From contig OZ234499.1 of assembly GCA_965153455.1 (NCBI GenBank), positions 5,005,577 to 5,069,576 on the forward strand: DNA of 64,000 bases, in the 5' to 3' direction. A program made the position numbers and the translations under genes. Positions 19,358 to 31,520 of the stretch are shown in pieces; the first letter of the stretch is position 1, and every line of letters begins with the position of its first letter. Source of the stretch: Sphagnum compactum (lineage: Eukaryota; Bryophyta; Sphagnopsida; Sphagnales). Below the pieces are notes generated by a model that saw only the letters and a list, made by a program, of their open reading frames with translations, did no database searches and was not told where the DNA came from.

Positions 19358-22300
19358 TTATTGTTTTGGAATTGCAGCTGCTAGAGCAGCTTGGTCTGCA
19401 GAAGAGTCTGGCAAAGTTGAAATGGCCTGCAACATGGGGTCATACTGCTGGAACACCAGAACTGATGCTCGGATCCGTGGGTCAAGAAGTGCATGACCAA
19501 TAGGACCCAGCTCCGAGCAGTGGGCATGCCGATGGAGAAGCTGTGCCACCAATGGAGTTGGCCTCCGAGATCGACCAACAAGAATAAGATGATATGTACT
19601 TGTCTTGTTAGTGAGACGGGCTACCATTGCTTCAAAAGGATCCCCAACAACACTAATCTCTTCATAAGTCACCTTTTTCACATTAAAACCATTTTCCTTG
19701 TTGTCTACACTCTTTGCCTCGTAGCCTTGCACAAGATCTATTGCTTCCTTATCCAGCTGTTGTTGCTGCTCCTGCTCTTGCAACCCAAGAGCCATAAACT
19801 CATTGAAGTGTCGAGATGTGTTAGCCAGTCCATTTGTGATGTCAGAAAAGTGCTCACCAAGTGACACTGGATGCACATTGATCCCAATGTGATCATGGGT
19901 AGCAGTAGCAGCAGTGTTGGAGGAAGAAGTTTCATGTGAATCAATTGTGCTGGAAAGAATGAAGTGTATGACGTGCAGTTTGACCCCTGGGTGCTCAACC
20001 ATGCGACAGCCATACGCAAGAGCTTCACGGTCGTCAGCACCACCAAAGAACAGAACAACGACATTGTGGTCAACACTGCTGGAAGCCAACTGAGAATGGC
20101 CACCCAGGCCACGGTCAACAAGGATGGCAACAGAACATGGCGCATGCTGCAGGACTTTGTAGTTGACATTTCGGAAACCTGGTGTTGTGGTCTCAAATGA
20201 GCCATCAAGCCTCTGGTTCTTGTGGAAAGGCAAGATGATGATGGCAATCCGCTTGTCTGCTGCTGCTGTGCAAATGTCCTCGTGCATATCCTCAAATCCC
20301 GAGATGGCAGTCATGGGCCGCACCGTCACCTGATGATTACCCACATGTCAAACAACTCCGCAAATATCGATCAAAACTTGAATCTGCAATGACTTGAAAC
20401 TGGACTCATCACTCCGACTGCCTGGTGAAATAAAAGACTAGAGAAATTGCAGTCAAGGAGATGGCTAGCTGGAGCCACTCACATACAGAGGGATAAATGG
20501 TAATCCAGCTCTCCATCCATGAAGAGGAGGCTCAGATTGTGTACTCCCTTGAGGACTGTCCTCCTCATGAACCCTAGGCTTCTATTCTAATTTCTATGCA
20601 ACCCACTGATGTCAACAGTTTGAGGTACTATTTCCAATCTTCACCACATGACATGAATATGTATTGGGAAGCAAAGTAACACATGATTTCAACCCCAAAT
20701 GTTGGCAGGTGAGCACAGCCCCTCCAACTTGCCCAACCCAAGTCCCATATCCTGGACTATCCTGGACTGTGGATGTGGGATTTTTGCCCACATAAGGAAA
20801 GACCTTGTTGGTTGTGGAACTGGAAATTCACAGGTAATTCATCGCACACCGATTGCTGACAAACTAATGCATAGCAGATGATGGATTGAAAGAACTCTGC
20901 CAAATATACTAGCCAGGTAACCACGCATGAATTGATCAATGGCTGGGGATGGTATCTGCAGTTGTAGATTTGCAGATTGCTAATTCTTGGAAGAAAGAAA
21001 ACAATGTTAAGGTTTCAGTTTACTCACTTTGCTGAGCTGCCCATAAGCATCAAATGCCACCACAACCTGATCCCTGCTGTCAGGATTGCCCTCATTGACA
21101 AAAGGGCGCCCATCTCGTCGTGCACGCTGCACCATCATAATAGCTGATGTTCGTTCTGACAGCTCCATCAAGTGCAGGATGTAGAGACGGAGAGCACGTT
21201 TACGAATGCCCCGGGTTGTTTCCATGAGGTTGATCATGGCCGGTACATTCTTCATGCCATGCACACATGACAGGATGCGGAAGTCATTCTTCGGGTCATC
21301 TTGCATGTCCAGCTTCTTGCGTGTGTATGGGATTGGATTCCTTGCAGGCTTGTAAATTGCCATCACCAGTGGTGTTGTGATGAAGGTTGTAAAGAGTGCC
21401 ATTAGCACCATGATGGCAAATGTCTGCTGATTCAGAACCTGGTCACAAAATCATCACATGGACTCACAACATCAGGGAAGGACACATCAAAGAAACAAAC
21501 TGAGCAGGGCACTCATACGTAAGCTCAACTGTTGTAGAGTTGAGAACAGAAGAACAAAAGAGCATTTCTACAAGCTCAATTTTCACTTTGTTTTCTCCTC
21601 TTGTCTCTTCAGCCTGAGGGGACTCACTGGGCCTGGAAGCACAGAGGAAGCTATGGACATGGTGCTAGGAAGAGGAGGACAACATCTTGAAGCTGATGTG
21701 TGCAAAAACAAACACATAATTGGCAATGGGTATCTGAGAGATGCAAAAACAAACATATAAGTAGCAATGGGTCTTCTGTTGTTCTCGTACCCCACGAGCT
21801 AAGCCAATGTTGAGGACAATGAGTTCCACAAGTCCTTTGGTATTCATCAACACCCCAAGAGTTATGGATTTGTTGAAGTTCAAATTGCTGAGCTTGGCTG
21901 CACAAAAAGTGCCTAAGATCTTGCCGACACAGGCGACGCTGATGACCAGAACCAGCAGACCAACTGATCTGCCTCCGTGAATGGTCCCAATATTGGTCTT
22001 CAACCCACTGACGGCGAAGTAGAGTGGTAGGAAGAGAATGGTAATGAAATCTTCCAGCTTCTCTACCAGAATCTCTGCAAACGGTCCTTGCTTCGGGATG
22101 ACAAGACCCAACAGAAATGCGCCAAAGATGGAATGGATTCCGATCGCATCTGTGCAGAATCCCGCCACCAAAACCCCAGCCAGAGTCACGCAGATGTAGA
22201 ATTCCTTCACGGGCTCGTTGGTGGTACAGCGGCTAGCAATCCTAGTCATGACTGGTCGCACTACCACGAACATGACGATTACGAAACCTACACCGCACAG

Positions 22301-23261
22301 CAACACCCACACCACAATCGTGGGACTCTTCCCAGATCCCGAGAGTGCAACAGCGAGCGCCAGAAGCACCCATGCAACCACATCGTTTACAGCAGCCGCT
22401 GCCATTGCGATCTGACCGACATCGGTCGTCAGAAGCTTGCGTTCCGCGAGAATGCGCGCGAGAACAGGAAATGCCGTAATCGACATCGCCACACCCATGA
22501 ACACCAAAAACGGCCCGAACTTGCCATCTTGCGCGATCGTCTGCTTCAGCACAAACGAGACACCAACTCCCGCAGTGAACGGCAAGGAGATTCCCGCCGC
22601 CGCAATGAGTAGAGCTTGCCTTCCCGTCTTGCTGATTTGTTTCAAGTCCAGCTCCAATCCCACCATGAAGAGGAAGAACAGAAGGCCCATGTCCGCAAAC
22701 ACCTCTAGCGTCGGCAGGCTTTGCGGCGGGAAAATGTTCGCCATGTAGCGGTTGTTCTTCCCCAATGCTGACGGCCCCAGTAGCAGACCTCCCTGCACGA
22801 ATCCATTCCCATTCCATTCCAACACGACGTCTATCAACATGCAGCAAAACAATCAGATATCTTGTTGTTGTTATTGTTGTTGTTGTTGAGCAAGTCTCTA
22901 CAGACTTCCGACGACAAAACCCTTGGACTTCTGCATCCGCAAGTCATGCAAAGGATGGATTTTTCGTCCGTCGCTCTTAGATGTGATTTAGTGAAGAGTT
23001 TTTTTAGGGTTTGAGGAGCAAGCTCTTCTTCTAACGCCAGAAGGAGGAGGAGGAGGAGGAGGAGGAGAAGAACTTACGACAATCTCTGCAATCACTCGTG
23101 GTTGATGCAAGGGCTTGACGAGCAAGCCGAGCAGGCGCGTGACGACGATGACCAAAATGATCTGAACGATGATCAACGGCAGCGCAAAATGAACGGGATT
23201 GTCGCCTTGGAACACGCCATTGGACGTGTCCGCCATCGGCTTTATGCATGCCGTCACGTTC

Positions 23262-23266
<5 letters not shown>
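19358..23266 (-). CDS. Cation/H+ exchanger, CHX family (CHX16-20 group)
   Basis: A membrane antiporter exchanging K+ or Na+ for protons, typically in endomembranes or plasma membrane. Four exons join in phase: 23266-23078, 22792-21791, 21438-21028 and 20329-19358, giving 857 residues (family usually about 800). Exon 1 encodes MANVTACIKPM ... NGVFQGDN and the first helix. Exon 2 encodes the rest of the Na+/H+ exchanger domain (FLFMVGLELD, MAMAAAAVNDV-type motif read as IAMAAAAVNDVVAW, then FGAFLLGLVIP). Exon 3 finishes the membrane domain (FAIMVLMALFTTFITTP) and starts the cytosolic tail (DFRILSCVHGMKNVPAMINLME). Exon 4 is the soluble C-terminal region with two alpha/beta halves. The paired acidic AAVND motif of active exchangers is intact and no disruption is seen. 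The chosen ATG matches the N-terminus of relatives. Confidence 0.93.
20330..21027 (-). other. Third intron of the CHX gene
   Basis: About 700 bases between AAA|GTGAGT (donor) and CATCAG (acceptor) on the - strand. Nothing else is recognised inside it. Confidence 0.75.
21439..21790 (-). other. Second intron of the CHX gene with a short duplication
   Basis: The intron lies between GGG|GTACGA (donor) and GACCAG (acceptor). A segment of about 30 bases with GCAAAAACAAACA followed by GGCAATGGGT or AGCAATGGGT occurs twice (about 21699 and 21741). Confidence 0.75.
22793..23077 (-). other. First intron of the CHX gene with GGA repeat
   Basis: The donor GTC|GTAAGT and acceptor GTGCAG are visible on the - strand. 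On the + strand the intron holds a (GGA)n run at about 23042-23069 and a TTG-rich run at about 22862-22888. Confidence 0.8.
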
Positions 23267-23305
<39 letters not shown>

Positions 23306-23312
23306 TCTCTCA
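23267..23312 (-). repeat. GA/CT microsatellite abutting the CHX start codon
   Basis: A nearly pure CT run on the + strand (GA on the coding strand) directly touches the ATG at 23266. It lies in the 5' leader or, if an upstream in-frame ATG at 23338 is used, would encode an alternating Glu-Arg stretch. Confidence 0.9.
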
Positions 23313-23338
23313 ACGCCTTCCTCACGACTCACGACCAC

Positions 23339-25135
23339 AAAGCTCCAACAACAAACAACCTCAACAATCTGATCTTTCTTGAAACAACAACAACACTGTC
23401 AGAGTGCCACTCCCAAGAGGAGCCACGCTGCATCTCGTGTCATCTCCACTCGGACAATCGTCTCAAGCAAATTCATATCTCAAGATCACAGCTCTCGACT
23501 CTGGTCTTCTGAAACAAACAAACACAAGGTAGCAAACTAACTTTCAATCACAAAACAAAAACACCCAAAACAACAACAACGGAAAATGGAAATGGAATTG
23601 GAATTGAAAGGAAAAAAAAAAGGTTGAGTCAACAACTACCCACCAAAAGAACACAATTTAACAAGAAGCAAGCAGCAATAATGAGTGAACAGAGAGCTGC
23701 TACAGCAACAGCCGCAACAATTAATATCTTGAGAGGAAGGAAGAAGGAAGAAGAACGAGTAAAAGGAAGAAGGAGAAGCAGCAGCTGCTCAGAAGAAGAG
23801 TGAGTGAGTGAGTGAGTGAGCAGTGAGGACGACTCAGGAGGAGTCAAATTGTTGTGGGGGTTTATTTGACAGAATATGTGATCACAACAACCTAATGAGA
23901 ATATGTCCTTAGACACACTGTAAGTGAGTGTGTGTATGTCTCTGTCAGCGTAGCAGGGACGTGAATGACAAGAGTTGCAGGGTGTGCGTTCGTTATATGT
24001 AGTCCCCCCCGGCGCAGGGCTACTGGGTCCTGGCCTCCAGGGAACTTCGAAGGAAAGGAGCATGCTTTTTCTAAAAACATTCTGGCAACAATTTCGCCAT
24101 TTTTCGACAAAGAAATTGGGATTTTATTTATTTTTTCGGGTTTTTCTAGTGTAAATTTGAAGACTTTTTCTTTTCCTTTTATTTGGGCTAGATTTTCCCA
24201 ATTTTTCGATATCAAATCTTTTTTTGAAAAAAATTTTAAAAAATTATTGTGGACTGGAGTTGTTGGGGGCAGCTGGGACCCAACAAAGCCAAAAGCATAG
24301 GCGGTATTTTTGCGCACACACCCCCCCCCCCCCCCCCCCTGTCACTGCAATTATCCATGCCAGCATGCCAAAATAAGAAATCAAAGATTTTATTTGAAAA
24401 GTAAGTAAGTAAGTTGGGATAACTATCTGTCATTGTCCACTGACTCGACATGGTGAACTTATAAGGCAAGCAAAACAGCCGCCACAGCACCCCCCCCCCC
24501 CCTCTACCCCTCCTCCCCCAGAACCCAACCAATACAAAAAAAGAAAGAAAAAAAAAAGAGAAAAGAGGGAGGCCTTTTGGACTACCCCAAATTTGTGCAC
24601 TTTACTTACTAACTTATTATACTCCCACCCGCACTTGTAGTATTAACTAATTAATTAATTAATTAGCAGCTCGTCTTTTGCAAATTGTTCATAATTTGAA
24701 GCAAATTCAAACCATTGAGCAAAACTTATTTTTATTTACTCCTTTTCCTTCCCCTCTTAGATTTGAAGATTTTTTTTTTTTAAATTCGAAATTTCAGTTT
24801 TCATTGGAGGAAAATCTATAATGACCCATTTGTTATAATTCTTTAGTTGCGGGTTGTAAGTTGTAACCTTATGTGTAAAGGTAACAACACCCTACAAAGG
24901 GGGAGTTCAAAATAACCAGCCTTGGCTCCTTTTTGCAAAGGACGGTTCTTTCTTTCAGGAACTGAGGGAGTTCCACGGTCTAAAGTGTGCACGTGATTTT
25001 TAAAATTTTAATTATTACTTTTTTCTTGAGATATTTTCCGGGTATACCTTTGGGTGTCACAAAAAAACCAGGTGAAAAAACAGCTCTGCACCTGAGCCTC
25101 TAGATAGAGAGATAGATATGTTCTGAAATTTTGCT
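23339..25135. other. CHX upstream region and low-complexity intergenic DNA
   Basis: The first several hundred bases should hold the CHX promoter and 5' leader (divided by CAA-rich DNA). Simple repeats include a GAGT run at about 23800-23820, poly-C of 19 at 24321-24339 and of 13 at 24490-24502, a TTAA-type run at 24645-24664 and poly-T near 24770. No second gene is supported. Confidence 0.5.
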
Positions 25136-25261
25136 TAGTGCTTGCTGGTTAATTTGCACCAGCTTTCGCAGGTTCTCTGGTTGGTTCTACATCAGGTTTA
25201 GTGCTTGCTGGTTAATTTGCACCAGCTTTGGCCGGTTCTCTGGTTGGTTCAACATCAGGTT
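25136..25261 (+). repeat. Two tandem copies of a 63-bp unit
   Basis: Copies at 25136-25198 and 25199-25261 share TAGTGCTTGCTGGTTAATTT and the TCTCTGGTTGGTTC end, with only a few differences. A looser, degraded continuation of GGTTCTA motifs extends to about 25440. Confidence 0.85.
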
Positions 25262-27119
25262 CTAGGGTATCTGGATCACTGGTTCTACGTTGTTGTCGAT
25301 CATGGGCTTATGTTAAGTGGGCTGTGGGTTCTATGTTAAGTGGACCAGCCGGTTCTATGTTTAAGTTTTGTATGTGAATCTCTGGTTCCACATCAGATTC
25401 TAGCCCATTTGGATTGCTGGTTTTACATCAAGTTTTCAAGTATCTAGTCCAAAGGTTCATAATTTTGCCCAACCCAAAATGGGGAGCCAAACCATGTAAA
25501 CCACCTTCTTGCTCAAAGTGGAAACCAGTACATAAATTAGGCCATTTGTGCTTCTTTAAACCCATCCAAGTTTCTCTAGCCAAGACAACAAGTAGAACTT
25601 CTATTTTGTTTTTTCTTTTCGGATCTTTCAAATATTGACTAAGTTCTCTAGCTAGAAAAGTATAACTTTTTTTGAAAAGACAAGAGGAGTCAAGCCATAC
25701 TTTCCGGGTGAAGTTAGAGTTTTGGTTGGTTATAAACAATGAAGAGAAGAACACAATCTTTCATCTAAGGATCTGCGCACTTAGATCTGCGCACGTATTG
25801 GACAAGAACAGTACTCGGCAAATGTTGTAGTTTAGTTGTGTGTATAAAAAGGTGGATGAACTTGGACCCAGTCTTAAACCCAACTGGCTCCAAAAAAATT
25901 CGAGAGAAATCTGTAAAACAATCAGCTTTACAAGTTTTTTTTAAAATAAAATTTTAAAAAATATTTTCAGAATCACATTGGATGATGATCTCTATCAAAC
26001 AAAGGCAAAAAGATAAAAAAAAAATCCAACGATCCTCTCAGAAAAATCCAGAATCCGACAAAACTTTTGGTCACAATGTGGATGGTCAACAAACGTGCAA
26101 AAGTAATACTTATGCTAATTCAGATTTGTAGTGTAATTGAAGGAGTCTGTAATGACCCATTTTGTCATATCATGAAAACTTACATTAAGGTCTAGGGTGG
26201 CAAATTATGTGACATTGTTGATGACTGTGTTACATGACATAATAATCTCTTAATTATGATCATACCCTTGTTGTAATCGTGACCTAAATATGTCTCCTGA
26301 ATATGCAAATTTTCTCCAAAGACTTGTTAAAAATCTGCCACCCAAACCTTAATTGCTGTAACGATTCAGTTGGTTCCATCACCTAGCTTGCTTGCTTGCA
26401 TGCCCAAAATGGGCTAATGGGCTCACCTGGCATCTTACCCAAAACAAGGGGCAAGGCTGTACCATTCCATCGTACATTTTTCATTCATTTGTTTGTCGCG
26501 GATTCTACTTTCAATAATACAATCCACAAAAGACAAAGATTGATGGAAGCCTTGGTGGTAGGTAGGCAAAAAAACACTTGTTCTTCTGCTGCTGCTTCAG
26601 TAAGTTTTGCAGTGTTCTTCTGTGGTGACTTTTCTTTTGAGGCGAGTTTTCAACAAACGGGCTACCTCCCAAATTGGAAAGGAATGTTTGCACGAATTGC
26701 ATTTCTAATAATAAAAAGTTGCCAAAATTTCAAGAAAGTTTTGTCACATTCAACACACATTTTTAATCTCTAGGCAGTTTTTTTTGTTGTTTTTGGTCAG
26801 TTTTCTTTAGTTTGGATTGTCTTTTACTAACATGTCCCCCAATTAATGTTCAATCCGTTTTGTGATTATCACCAACAATACTGCATAAAAAAAACTGCAA
26901 AACACATACACATTATGATGATCAAAATATTGCATGCCACGACCCTCACCACCCTATAGCCTATATACGTATTCCTAACCCTTAATATAACAACAAGACT
27001 AGAAAACATGATTGTAGTGACTGCATGAGATATTATTGTTATTTTTTAAAACTTTTTTAATATTATGGAAGGTAGTCGTTTGTTTGTTTTGCTAGTTTGT
27101 CACATTGACATTTCTCTAA
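25262..27119. other. Intergenic DNA, nothing recognised
   Basis: AT-rich DNA with short open frames that resemble no protein family I know. No tandem array or clear inverted repeat is supported after the degraded repeats ending near 25440. Confidence 0.45.
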
Positions 27120-27530
27120 CCATGATGCCTCTTGCCACACTCTTGGTACCATTGGAAAGCACTCAATGAGTAAGGGTGGATTGAGTTGTTTCACAATGTT
27201 TTTGACTCCCAGTGGAGAAGTTATTGAATATTGAAACCAAAAAAATAAAATAAAAATCCCACTGAAAATTCATCTAAATCAAAACTAAAAATTATAAGAA
27301 AATTTTGGCGAGCTCTTGGTATTGTTAGAGAGCTCTCATTGAATAGGATTTAATGATGGTGATTCGGAAAATTTTAGACTTTTAGACCTAAGGTGTGAAA
27401 GACATTGAATTTTGTGTAATTTTTATCACTGAAAATTCAATAAAATTACCCAAAAATAAACAGGTTTTGAAAGGAAAAAAAATTAATTGGGTGACAAGTT
27501 CAACTTAGGCCAGCAGCAAAGGCCACACTA
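27120..27530 (+). repeat. Dispersed repeat, copy 1 (relative at about 52370-52735)
   Basis: Shared blocks with 52370-52735 in the same order include TTGGAAAGC, GTTATTGAATATTGAA or GTTGTTGAATATTGAA, TTGGTATTGTT, GATTTAAT or AGATTTAAT, AGGTTTTGAAAGGAAAAA and AGGCCACACTA. The two copies are moderately diverged. No protein is readable in either. Confidence 0.6.
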
Positions 27531-28364
27531 GTGTATATGAAGATGACACAAGAATCGATTTTAGTGTTAGTTTGGATCAACTTTGTGCACGAGGAATGCA
27601 TTGTCAGCTCCTAAACTACTATCACAAAAACAAATACACTACACATATTAAACATGTGCCCACACACCCAACTAACCCACAAACACTGTAAGTTCTTTTT
27701 CAATCAAGCTTGGATCACATGGGCACATGCATAGTTTCTGAACTCCAAAAATCAGACCCAAGAAAAAACCCATACACAAGTTACACATAAACATAGCAAG
27801 CTCACTTCTATTATTGCTGTAAACCTGCCAAACTCTATTAATAAATGGTTCCAACCTGGAGAGGACCTTAATCCAAGTTCAATTGTCAAGATGTCAAAGA
27901 CTATCGATTGATAATGGAGATCCTAACCCAACTACCCATTGCTTAATTACAAGTGAGCTGTGAGAAATTAAATGAGCTTTTTTAGTAATTTTTCTTTGTA
28001 GCCAAAATGGCAATCATAACTAGGAAGATTTAGCCAAATCTGGCTATAAACCAAAAGTAAAGGACTCATTTTTTATCGTCCTTTTATATTTTGGCTACAT
28101 AATGAAAACCAAGTATACAAATCTGGCAATTTTTACTTTTCTTTTCTCACTTTTGGTGACCTAAAACCTCCAAAATCACTTTTCTCAACTTTTTAATTTT
28201 TTAATTTTCGTTTTTTGGCGAAATTTTGCCAATAAAAAAAAAACCCTGGTGAGAATGGGAGATGTGTCCAGAAGAGGATAAATTATCTCATAGCTCAATT
28301 TCCTTATTGAACAAGTGGTGTGTCATATTGTGGCCTCACCATTTACATTAAAAAGTAGTATCTT
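27531..28364. other. Intergenic DNA containing one palindromic-repeat copy
   Basis: Nothing coding is seen. A copy of the dispersed repeat with a TAGCCAAATCTGGCTA core lies at 28031-28046. Confidence 0.5.
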
Positions 28365-28567
28365 AAGGCAAAAGAAGAATTATGGAAATTCAAATATTTC
28401 ACCGTGCAAAAATATAATCTTCAAAAAACTCCTCAAAAATAAATCAAAATCCTTCAGAATATCATAACTCTATAACTAATCTCAAGTTTCAACACAAGCC
28501 AAAATATCATCTTTCAAAAATCCCTGTATAAATATAGACCTACTACCTAGGGGCCAAAATCCATTAC
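28365..28567 (-). repeat. Dispersed repeat present again, inverted and interrupted, at 33290-33822
   Basis: The reverse complement of 28465-28567 matches 33290-33391 and that of 28365-28440 matches 33730-33822. Shared words include AAGATTATATTTTTGCA and GGTGAAATATTTGA. In this copy the two halves are adjacent; in the other they are separated by a MITE. Confidence 0.75.
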
Positions 28568-31312
28568 GCTACTATACTCTATAATGAATCTAATCACAAT
28601 ATCCTTGCCTTGGTAGGCCATGCCAACACACATAAATCAATACCTAATATGTTGTGTAGTCTCCGTCCTTGTTCTCATTTTGCAATTTTTTGAAAATCCA
28701 GGTCTTGGCACGAGCTGAAATTTCCTCTACATATGAGTTTGATGACCTCACCCATCTTGTGTACATATATACGATCTTTGATCAATCATACATAATGAGC
28801 ATATGATCTACATATAAATTGGTATGTAGAATCTAGATGGAGGAAAAAAGAAATCAAAAAATCTTTATACACATCCGCATATAATTTCTATATGACCTAA
28901 ATATTGTTTAGGTGTATATTGATCTGTAGAAGGAAAGTGATAGGTACTTTATTTAGAATGTTTTTCTTCATACTCAAAGCAAAGCAATGAACACACTTGG
29001 GATATTCTTTGAAGTTGGGGATTCCTATGGTTTTGGCTTGTTTGAAGTGGGTAGGCTAGTGGGAAAGGGGTGCCTTCAAGTGTAATGTTAAAGAATTAGT
29101 GATGGTGGCAATAACGTCATCCAATAGATGTGTTATTGCAATTTTCAACCCATTACATGTCCACTTACTTTTCCATAGGCAATTAGGGGAGAGGAGTTTT
29201 GAAAGAAAGCTTTCTATTTACTTTTTCTTGTGTGCGGGCCCTCTAGACCATAGGCAATGTACCATTCAAGCAACATCCGTAACTACAACTGCTTGTTTTG
29301 GGTCATACAAATGGTGATTTTCACAAGAAGATGCAAACTTGTCATTGTTATTGACGCCCAACCCAAGGTCAAAGATTTTCATCCCTTTTGAACATTTGTC
29401 AAAAGAAACATCATCCAACCCTTATGCGTATGAACTTAAGTATATGTGAGATCCCACCCACTCTTAAGGAGTAAGTATAATATCCCTCTTACTTTCTAGG
29501 AAGGGATATTATGGATTGAAGGTGCCCTCAAAATAATACACAATGAGATTTCTCCACATGCTTTATGATATGAAAACCCACTATACACTATGGATCAAGG
29601 GCCATCCAACTTTGAGTGATTGAACATTCCTAGCCCATCCAATAGACCCCACTGACCAAATCAATTCAATTGAAACTTTATAAAGGCCTGGGCTCATGGT
29701 TGGAACTTGGAAGTAGTGTAAAGCCAACTTCAATAGAATAAAACACATAAATTTATTTATTTTCAAATCTTATTTTTGAGCAAACCACATAAAGTAATTT
29801 GTATGCTTGGTTTAATTAATTGTTCAATAATTGATATGAGCAATGTTGCCTATTCCATTAGGCCTACCTCCGACAAGTGGAATTGTTACGTGAACCATGT
29901 TTACAAGATGATTAGATTCCAATAGAAGGCAAACTGAAAAAGGTCAAGGCTCTATTTGCACATTCTAAATGTGATAAAATCCTTTCTTGATTCACACGAA
30001 ACTTGTTGGTGATGCATATATGAAAAACCATTGAAAATGTTTTAAAACTTTAACAATAGGATGGTTTGTGAATTACTATCATTGATACTTGCTATTGCAA
30101 TATATTAGTGCAAATGGCACAAATAGTTTCAAAGAATGTAAGTACAACAATGGCAAAAAGCCCAAGTGTTCTTTCTTTTCATTTCATTTCATTCTGGGGA
30201 CAATGAAATTGAATTGAATTCTTGACTTTGGTTTCGAAACTAAACTTCTTGGGATTTCATCTTAGATCCAAAAAGCATTTGGATGAGTTCATGAGCTTAA
30301 ACCAGGGCTTTTGGCTAGACTCACCTAAACCCTCACCCTCCCCTCACCCTCTCTTTTATTACCTCCTTTTGCCAAGTGAAATGAGGACATGGCCATGGGG
30401 ACTTCACTTTCCAAAGTAGGCTCATATGGGCTTTCATTTGTAACCCAAAGAGTCATTCCATATTGGTGGTAGTAGGTAGTAGAAAGTAAAACATGGAAGC
30501 ATTTACCCCAACTCTTCCATGTTGTCAACTTGCAATCTATGGAATGCGATAAAGTCAACTATGAGCACCCCGTACATAACATAAGTTACAAAAGAAGCTC
30601 CACAAATGATGTATACGAAATTGACGACCATGTTTCGTGGGATGTTTTGTGTGATGTACAAGTTATTGAAGACATCAGAATGATGAAAGCCATAAACAAA
30701 GAGTGGGATACAACCTGTGTACAAAAGCTAGATGTAGAAGTCCAAGGAACCCATCCTCCATGTGAGAGCTCTTATCACTCCATATGGCATATTCCCTCCA
30801 GGCACACACATACATGGAAAGAACTTTTCAAATTTGGTTTGTATTTGAAAGCACCTCCCCTAGCAGAATTTCACTTTTAATTTGAGAGACCTTACAAAAA
30901 GTGGAAGAGATGCCCATGTATGAGTATCTTACAGTTTTGTTAAGGCCCCTCTCAAAATTGAAAAGTTCTTTACATTGGGTAAGGACCAGCTTTGAGGCTC
31001 TTCCTGGATTCCCTCTGGCTATTGCTGGAGATATTGCTGGAAGTTGGCCCAAGAATCCAGGAAGCCACTCAAAGCTGTTGCTTACCCTATATACATGTAG
31101 ATATGTTCATTGAATTGTTGAAGGAATTGCAAACTTGTGTTTGTTTTTTCTACATAGTCACAATGCAGACAAAAAGGCCATGTGAGACACAAATACATGC
31201 ACACTAAAAGAAACTCACATCAATTGACAAACAAATTTGGTTGAACATTAGAGTTATCCGTAAAGTCACCTTGTCTTTAGGCCTGCTTTCACCCCCTATT
31301 CCCTCTTTCAGT
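28568..31312. other. Intergenic DNA, no gene supported
   Basis: AT-rich sequence with short open frames only; the longest (30530-30880, + strand, 116 codons) has no recognisable domain, no good homology and no repeats. A MITE-end-like sequence, AGTTATCCGTAAAGT, occurs at 31252-31266. Confidence 0.4.
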
Positions 31313-31520
31313 GGTATCCACAAAGTAAGGAAATTTTATTAAATCTCAGTATGAAATGCTGAAACTCAGCATTTAATGCACAAAGTTCGAGACTAACTAT
31401 AGTGGTTGTACAGTTAGGAGCAGTGAAAATATATGTAGCAGCCTATATACGTAGCAGCAGTGGAGGCGCTCAGGAAAAAGGAAAGACAGGATGAAACTAA
31501 GCTTACCACCAAAATTAGTG
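31313..31520 (+). repeat. Partial copy of the 323-bp MITE
   Basis: It matches the left half of the MITE at 33395-33717. Shared features are TATCCACAAAGTAA, a hairpin around ATGCTGA/TCAGCAT, GTACAGTTAGGAGCAGT and GTGGAGGCGCTCAGG followed by AAAAAGGAAAGAC. Similarity fades after about 31520, so the right end is lost or diverged. Confidence 0.7.

Noticed and set aside
22242-22847. Long - strand open frame in the CHX exon 2 region (201 codons)
   Set aside because: It is an out-of-frame shadow of CHX exon 2; the exchanger motifs are in the other frame.
30530-30880. 116-codon + strand frame
   Set aside because: No domain, start context or neighbouring exon could be supported, so it is only mentioned within the intergenic entry.
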